Shown here: piece after piece, positions 60,728-64,000 of the stretch | How the letters are laid out: each line of letters opens with the position of its first letter | Numbering within the stretch: position 1 is the first letter of the stretch | Origin: Pseudomonas sp. PA15(2017) | GTDB taxonomy: Bacteria > Pseudomonadota > Gammaproteobacteria > Pseudomonadales > Pseudomonadaceae | Assembly (NCBI RefSeq): GCF_001945395.1 | Contig: NZ_MSXV01000009.1 | Coordinates: 28,191 to 92,190 of the forward strand | Length of the DNA: 64,000 nt | Reading direction: 5' to 3' | Translations under genes and position numbers: made by a program | The notes under the pieces: generated by a model | Told to the model about the DNA's origin: nothing | Database searches by the model: none | The model's input: only the letters and a program-made list of their open reading frames with translations

Positions 60728-61785
60728 AAAATATAAAAGTCATGATCGTCGACGACTCCGCCGTGGTGCGCCAGGTGCTCTCCCAGGTACTGGCGGCTGA
60801 CCCGGCGATCGAGGTCATCGGTACTGCCGCCGACCCGCTGTTCGCCCTCGACAAGATGCAACGCCAGTGGCCCGACGTGATCGTGCTCGACGTCGAAATG
60901 CCGCGCATGGATGGCATCACCTTCCTGCGCAAGCTGATGGCCGAGCGCCCGACGCCGGTGGTGATCTGCTCGACGCTGACCGAAAAGGGTGCCACCACCA
61001 CCATGCAGGCATTGTCGGCGGGCGCGGTAAGCATCGTCACCAAGCCCCAGGCCAGCCTCAGCAAGTTCCTGATCAACGCCAGCGACGACCTGGTCAACGC
61101 GGTCAAGGCCGCCGCTCGGGCCAACGTCAAGCGCCTGGTCAGCAAGTCGCCACCTGCGGCGCCCCAGGCCAAACTCAGTGCCGATGCCATCCTGCCACCG
61201 GCCACCAGCGCCATGGCGCGCACCACCGAGCGTATCGTCGCCATCGGCACCTCTACCGGCGGCACCCAGGCCCTTGAGTACATCCTTACCCGCCTGCCGC
61301 GGGTCTGCCCGGCGATCGTGATCGTCCAGCACATGCCCGAGCGCTTCACCGCCGCCTTCGCCGAGCGCCTCAACGGCCTCTGCGAGCTGGAGGTACTGGA
61401 AGCGCGCCATGGCGATCGCGTGGTGCCCGGTCGCGCGCTGATCGCGCCTGGCGGCCGCCACCTGCTACTCAAGCGCAGCGGCGCCCAATATGTGGTCGAG
61501 GTGGTCGACGGCCCACCGGTCAGCCGCCACAAGCCCTCGGTGGACGTGCTGTTTCGCTCCACCGCCCGCGCCGCTGGCGCCAACGCCACCGGCATCATCA
61601 TGACCGGCATGGGCGACGACGGCGCCCGCGGCCTGCGCGAAATGCATGAAGCCGGCGCCCTGACCCTCGGCCAGGACGAGGCCAGCTGCGTGGTCTACGG
61701 CATGCCCAAGGAAGCCATGAAGCTCGGCGCGGTCAGCAAGGAAATCCCCCTGGATCAGATCCCCGCCGCCATCCTGCGCGGCTAG
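60724..61785 (+). CDS. cheB: chemotaxis methylesterase/response regulator CheB
   Basis: A 353-residue two-domain enzyme. The receiver domain (1-125) has acceptor Asp56 in [13 protein letters not shown], and a linker leads to the methylesterase domain (about 165-350). The catalytic Ser is in [11 protein letters not shown], the His in VQHMPERFT, and the Asp in MGDDGARGL. It removes methyl groups from receptors when phosphorylated by CheA. I start at ATG 60724, overlapping cheD. A long in-frame extension to 60433 is only the shadow of cheD. Confidence 0.96.
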   Translation: MKNIKVMIVDDSAVVRQVLSQVLAADPAIEVIGTAADPLFALDKMQRQWPDVIVLDVEMPRMDGITFLRKLMAERPTPVVICSTLTEKGATTTMQALSAGAVSIVTKPQASLSKFLINASDDLVNAVKAAARANVKRLVSKSPPAAPQAKLSADAILPPATSAMARTTERIVAIGTSTGGTQALEYILTRLPRVCPAIVIVQHMPERFTAAFAERLNGLCELEVLEARHGDRVVPGRALIAPGGRHLLLKRSGAQYVVEVVDGPPVSRHKPSVDVLFRSTARAAGANATGIIMTGMGDDGARGLREMHEAGALTLGQDEASCVVYGMPKEAMKLGAVSKEIPLDQIPAAILRG

Positions 61786-61791
61786 GGCTCT

Positions 61792-61816
61792 GCCGCCGGC
61801 GGGGACGGCCGGCGGC
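61792..61816 (+). terminator. GC hairpin ending the chemosensory operon
   Basis: GCCGCCGGC (61792-61800) pairs with GCCGGCGGC (61808-61816) across a 7-base loop, 6 bp after the cheB stop. It has no T-run. Confidence 0.5.
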
Positions 61817-62011
61817 CAGCAGCCTTTCCTCTCCCGCCTCGCGCGGCGTAGAATCAGGGCATTTCCCGCCAGCCACCCTTCGGCGGGCTGTGAGCCCGGG
61901 CAGGCAGACGGAGATCCCGTCGTGCGCCATGCCACCTTGCTTCGCGGTCACCTGCCGCTGATCCGCTCACCCATCTACCAATGCCTACCTGATTAGCCGC
62001 AGGAATCCGTC

Positions 62012-63850
62012 ATGCCTGATTACCGCTCGAAGACCTCCACCCACGGCCGCAACATGGCCGGCGCCCGTGCCCTGTGGCGCGCCACCGGGATGAAGGACGA
62101 AGACTTCAAGAAACCGATCATCGCCATCGCCAACTCCTTCACCCAGTTCGTGCCCGGCCACGTGCACTTGAAGGACCTGGGCCAGCTGGTCGCCCGCGAG
62201 ATCGAGAAAGCCGGCGGCGTGGCCAAGGAATTCAACACCATCGCCGTCGACGACGGCATCGCCATGGGCCACGACGGCATGCTCTATTCGCTGCCGAGCC
62301 GCGAGATCATCGCCGACTCCGTGGAGTACATGGTCAACGCCCACTGCGCCGACGCCATCGTCTGCATCTCCAACTGCGACAAGATCACCCCCGGCATGCT
62401 GATGGCCGCCCTGCGCCTGAACATCCCGGTGATCTTCGTCTCCGGCGGCCCGATGGAAGCCGGCAAGACCAAACTGGCCAGCCACGGCCTGGATCTGGTC
62501 GACGCCATGGTGATCGCTGCCGACAGCACCGCCTCGGACGAGAAAGTCGCCGAATACGAGCGCAGCGCCTGCCCGACCTGCGGTTCGTGCTCCGGCATGT
62601 TCACCGCCAACTCGATGAATTGCCTGACCGAAGCCCTGGGCCTGGCCCTGCCGGGCAATGGCTCGACCCTGGCCACCCACAGCGACCGCGAGCAGCTGTT
62701 CCTGCAGGCCGGCCGCACTGCCGTCGAACTGTGCAAGCGCTACTACGATGAAGGCGACGACTCGGTGCTGCCGCGCAACATCGCCAACGTCAAGGCGTTC
62801 GAGAACGCCATGATGCTCGACATCGCCATGGGCGGTTCGACCAACACCATCCTGCACCTGTTGGCGGCGGCTCAGGAGGCCGAGATCGACTTCGACCTGC
62901 GTGACATCGATCGTCTGTCGCGTCTGGTGCCGCAGTTGTGCAAGGTGGCACCGAACATCCAGAAGTACCACATGGAGGACGTGCACCGCGCTGGCGGCAT
63001 CTTCTCCATTCTTGGCTCGCTGGCCCGTGGCGGCCTGCTGCACACCGATCTGCCGACCGTGCACAGCCGCAGCATGGCCGAAGCCATCGCCAAGTGGGAC
63101 ATCACCCAGACCGATGACGAAGCCGTGCACCACTTCTTCAAGGCCGGCCCGGCGGGAATCCCGACCCAGACCGCGTTCAGCCAGTCGACCCGTTGGGACA
63201 CCCTCGACGACGACCGCGAGAACGGTTGCATCCGCAGCGTCGAACATGCCTATTCGAAAGAAGGCGGCCTGGCCGTGCTGTACGGCAACATCGCCCTGGA
63301 CGGCTGTGTGGTGAAGACCGCCGGCGTCGACGAGTCGATCCACGTGTTCGAGGGCAACGCCAAGATCTTCGAAAGCCAGGACAGCGCGGTGCGCGGCATT
63401 CTCAATGACGAAGTGAAAGAAGGCGACATCGTCATCATCCGCTACGAGGGCCCGAAAGGCGGCCCGGGCATGCAGGAAATGCTCTACCCGACCTCGTACC
63501 TGAAATCCAAGGGCCTGGGCAAAGCCTGCGCGCTGCTCACCGATGGTCGCTTCTCCGGCGGCACCTCGGGCCTGTCCATCGGCCACGCCTCGCCGGAAGC
63601 CGCTGCCGGCGGCGCCATCGGCCTGGTGAAGGATGGTGACAAGGTGCTGATCGACATCCCCAACCGCTCGATCAACCTGTTGGTCAGCGACGAGGAAATC
63701 GCCCACCGCCGCCACGAACAGGACAAGAAGGGCTGGAAACCGGTCGAGCAACGCCCGCGCAAGGTGACCACCGCCCTGAAGGCCTACGCCCTGCTGGCCA
63801 CCAGTGCCGACAAAGGCGCGGTACGCAACAAGGCGCTGCTGGACGGTTGA
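62012..63850 (+). CDS. ilvD: dihydroxy-acid dehydratase
   Basis: A 612-residue iron-sulfur dehydratase of valine, leucine and isoleucine synthesis, converting dihydroxy acids to 2-keto acids. The cluster Cys residues lie in [11 protein letters not shown] and in [18 protein letters not shown] (about residues 190-207). [20 protein letters not shown] and the C-terminal [10 protein letters not shown] are typical of the 4Fe-4S (E. coli-like) class. Length is normal. No leader peptide or T-box was seen in the 226-bp gap upstream. An insertion sequence begins about 35 bp after its stop. Confidence 0.97.
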   Translation: MPDYRSKTSTHGRNMAGARALWRATGMKDEDFKKPIIAIANSFTQFVPGHVHLKDLGQLVAREIEKAGGVAKEFNTIAVDDGIAMGHDGMLYSLPSREIIADSVEYMVNAHCADAIVCISNCDKITPGMLMAALRLNIPVIFVSGGPMEAGKTKLASHGLDLVDAMVIAADSTASDEKVAEYERSACPTCGSCSGMFTANSMNCLTEALGLALPGNGSTLATHSDREQLFLQAGRTAVELCKRYYDEGDDSVLPRNIANVKAFENAMMLDIAMGGSTNTILHLLAAAQEAEIDFDLRDIDRLSRLVPQLCKVAPNIQKYHMEDVHRAGGIFSILGSLARGGLLHTDLPTVHSRSMAEAIAKWDITQTDDEAVHHFFKAGPAGIPTQTAFSQSTRWDTLDDDRENGCIRSVEHAYSKEGGLAVLYGNIALDGCVVKTAGVDESIHVFEGNAKIFESQDSAVRGILNDEVKEGDIVIIRYEGPKGGPGMQEMLYPTSYLKSKGLGKACALLTDGRFSGGTSGLSIGHASPEAAAGGAIGLVKDGDKVLIDIPNRSINLLVSDEEIAHRRHEQDKKGWKPVEQRPRKVTTALKAYALLATSADKGAVRNKALLDG

Positions 63851-63924
63851 ACCTTTAGCTCGCTGTACGAAAACCCGGCCTTGTCAGACTGTGTGAAAAC
63901 CTAGCAGTCCGAGGGTGAGTTGAA

Positions 63925-63958
63925 GACAATGCCTCTATCGGTTGATAGGGGCATTGTC
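63925..63958. terminator. hairpin in the IS leader
   Basis: GACAATGCCTCTATC (63925-63939) and GATAGGGGCATTGTC (63944-63958) form a 15-bp stem with one G-T wobble and a GGTT loop, followed by GTTT. It sits 5 bp ahead of the transposase ATG. Such hairpins block transcription entering from outside and hide the ribosome-binding site, keeping transposase low. Confidence 0.75.
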
Positions 63959-63962
63959 GTTT

Positions 63963-64000
63963 ATGGGTTATATCCAGGGCGAAGGTCGCGGGCAAAGCAG
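63963..64000 (+). CDS. IS1182-family transposase, N-terminal fragment
   Basis: The ATG at 63963 opens a frame reading MGYIQGEGRGQS to the window edge. This N-terminus is characteristic of IS1182-family DDE transposases (commonly MGYIQGE followed by RxQ). Only 12 residues are visible, so catalytic motifs cannot be checked. Confidence 0.75.
   Translation, partial: MGYIQGEGRGQS

Larger units (their letters stand above)
63885..64000 (+). mobile_element. left end of an IS1182-like insertion sequence, cut by window edge
   Basis: The left terminus is near CAGACTGTGTGAAAACC (from about 63885). An untranslated leader with a strong hairpin (63925-63958) follows, then the start of a transposase at 63963. 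The exact boundary and target duplication cannot be fixed without the right end. It is inserted just downstream of ilvD. Confidence 0.75.

Noticed and set aside
61985..63751. 588-codon open frame on the minus strand
   Set aside because: It lies exactly antisense to ilvD. Its translation is His/Gly/Val-rich without domain structure, as expected for the antisense frame of a GC-rich gene.

Overview
This window is chromosomal DNA from a GC-rich gammaproteobacterium, almost certainly a Pseudomonas sensu lato. The support is the run of blocks whose gene order I recall from P. aeruginosa: oscA-sbp-cysTWA; ivy/DUF1328 next to algB-kinB-ampDh2; response regulator-phoU-pstBACS; DUF4124-pyrE-crc; trmB-thiG-thiS-DUF423-mtgA-rpoH-ftsXEY-M16-M16-rsmD-yheT; and ALDH-coaD-ferredoxin-ggt-mutM-HDOD-pfpI-rlmI. 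Blocks that I recall as distant in P. aeruginosa are joined here, so the genome is rearranged relative to it. The species cannot be fixed from sequence alone. No tRNA, rRNA or CRISPR array was seen.

Layout. 1-5.7 kb: a cut-off sigma54-type activator, a small serine hydrolase, and the sulfate-starvation/uptake cluster (oscA, sbp, cysT, cysW, cysA) behind an AT-rich control region with nested dyads. 5.7-8.2 kb: a convergent pair of membrane proteins. 8.3-14.3 kb: an envelope-stress cluster (Ivy-like protein, DUF1328, a small membrane protein, a DUF2383 four-helix protein, a triple-BON periplasmic protein) divergent from the alginate two-component pair algB-kinB. 14.3-18.2 kb: ampDh2, marC, a DASH-type cryptochrome/photolyase and a response regulator. 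18.3-25.5 kb: phoU-pstB-pstA-pstC-pstS with a good Pho box upstream of pstS. 25.6-33 kb: a thioesterase, pyrE, crc, an EamA transporter, trmB, thiG/thiS, DUF423 and mtgA. 33-44 kb: rpoH, ftsX-ftsE-ftsY, two M16 peptidase-like proteins, rsmD, a YheT hydrolase, an aldehyde dehydrogenase and coaD. 44-50.6 kb: ferredoxin, ggt, mutM, HDOD, pfpI and rlmI. 51-61.8 kb: a sensorless NarL-type kinase/regulator pair and a ten-gene chemosensory operon (mcp-cheY-STAS-cheA-cheW-mcp-cheW-cheR-cheD-cheB). 62-64 kb: ilvD and the first ~115 bp of an IS1182-like insertion sequence.

The most interesting signal is regulatory. Two sigma54 (-24/-12) promoters, each with a pair of TGCA-N3-TGCA-type sites exactly 31 bp apart at an enhancer-like distance, drive the two operons beside algB, which itself encodes a sigma54 activator with an intact GAFTGA loop. 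This suggests an unannotated, compact AlgB/RpoN envelope regulon: small membrane protein-DUF1328-Ivy on one side and BON-DUF2383 on the other. The Ivy member has lost the His-bearing inhibitory loop. A second item is CheA, whose linker carries two copies of a motif close to the c-di-GMP-binding MshEN signature. A third is a MITE-like dispersed repeat family, with four copies in this window of different sizes and with different terminal inverted repeats.
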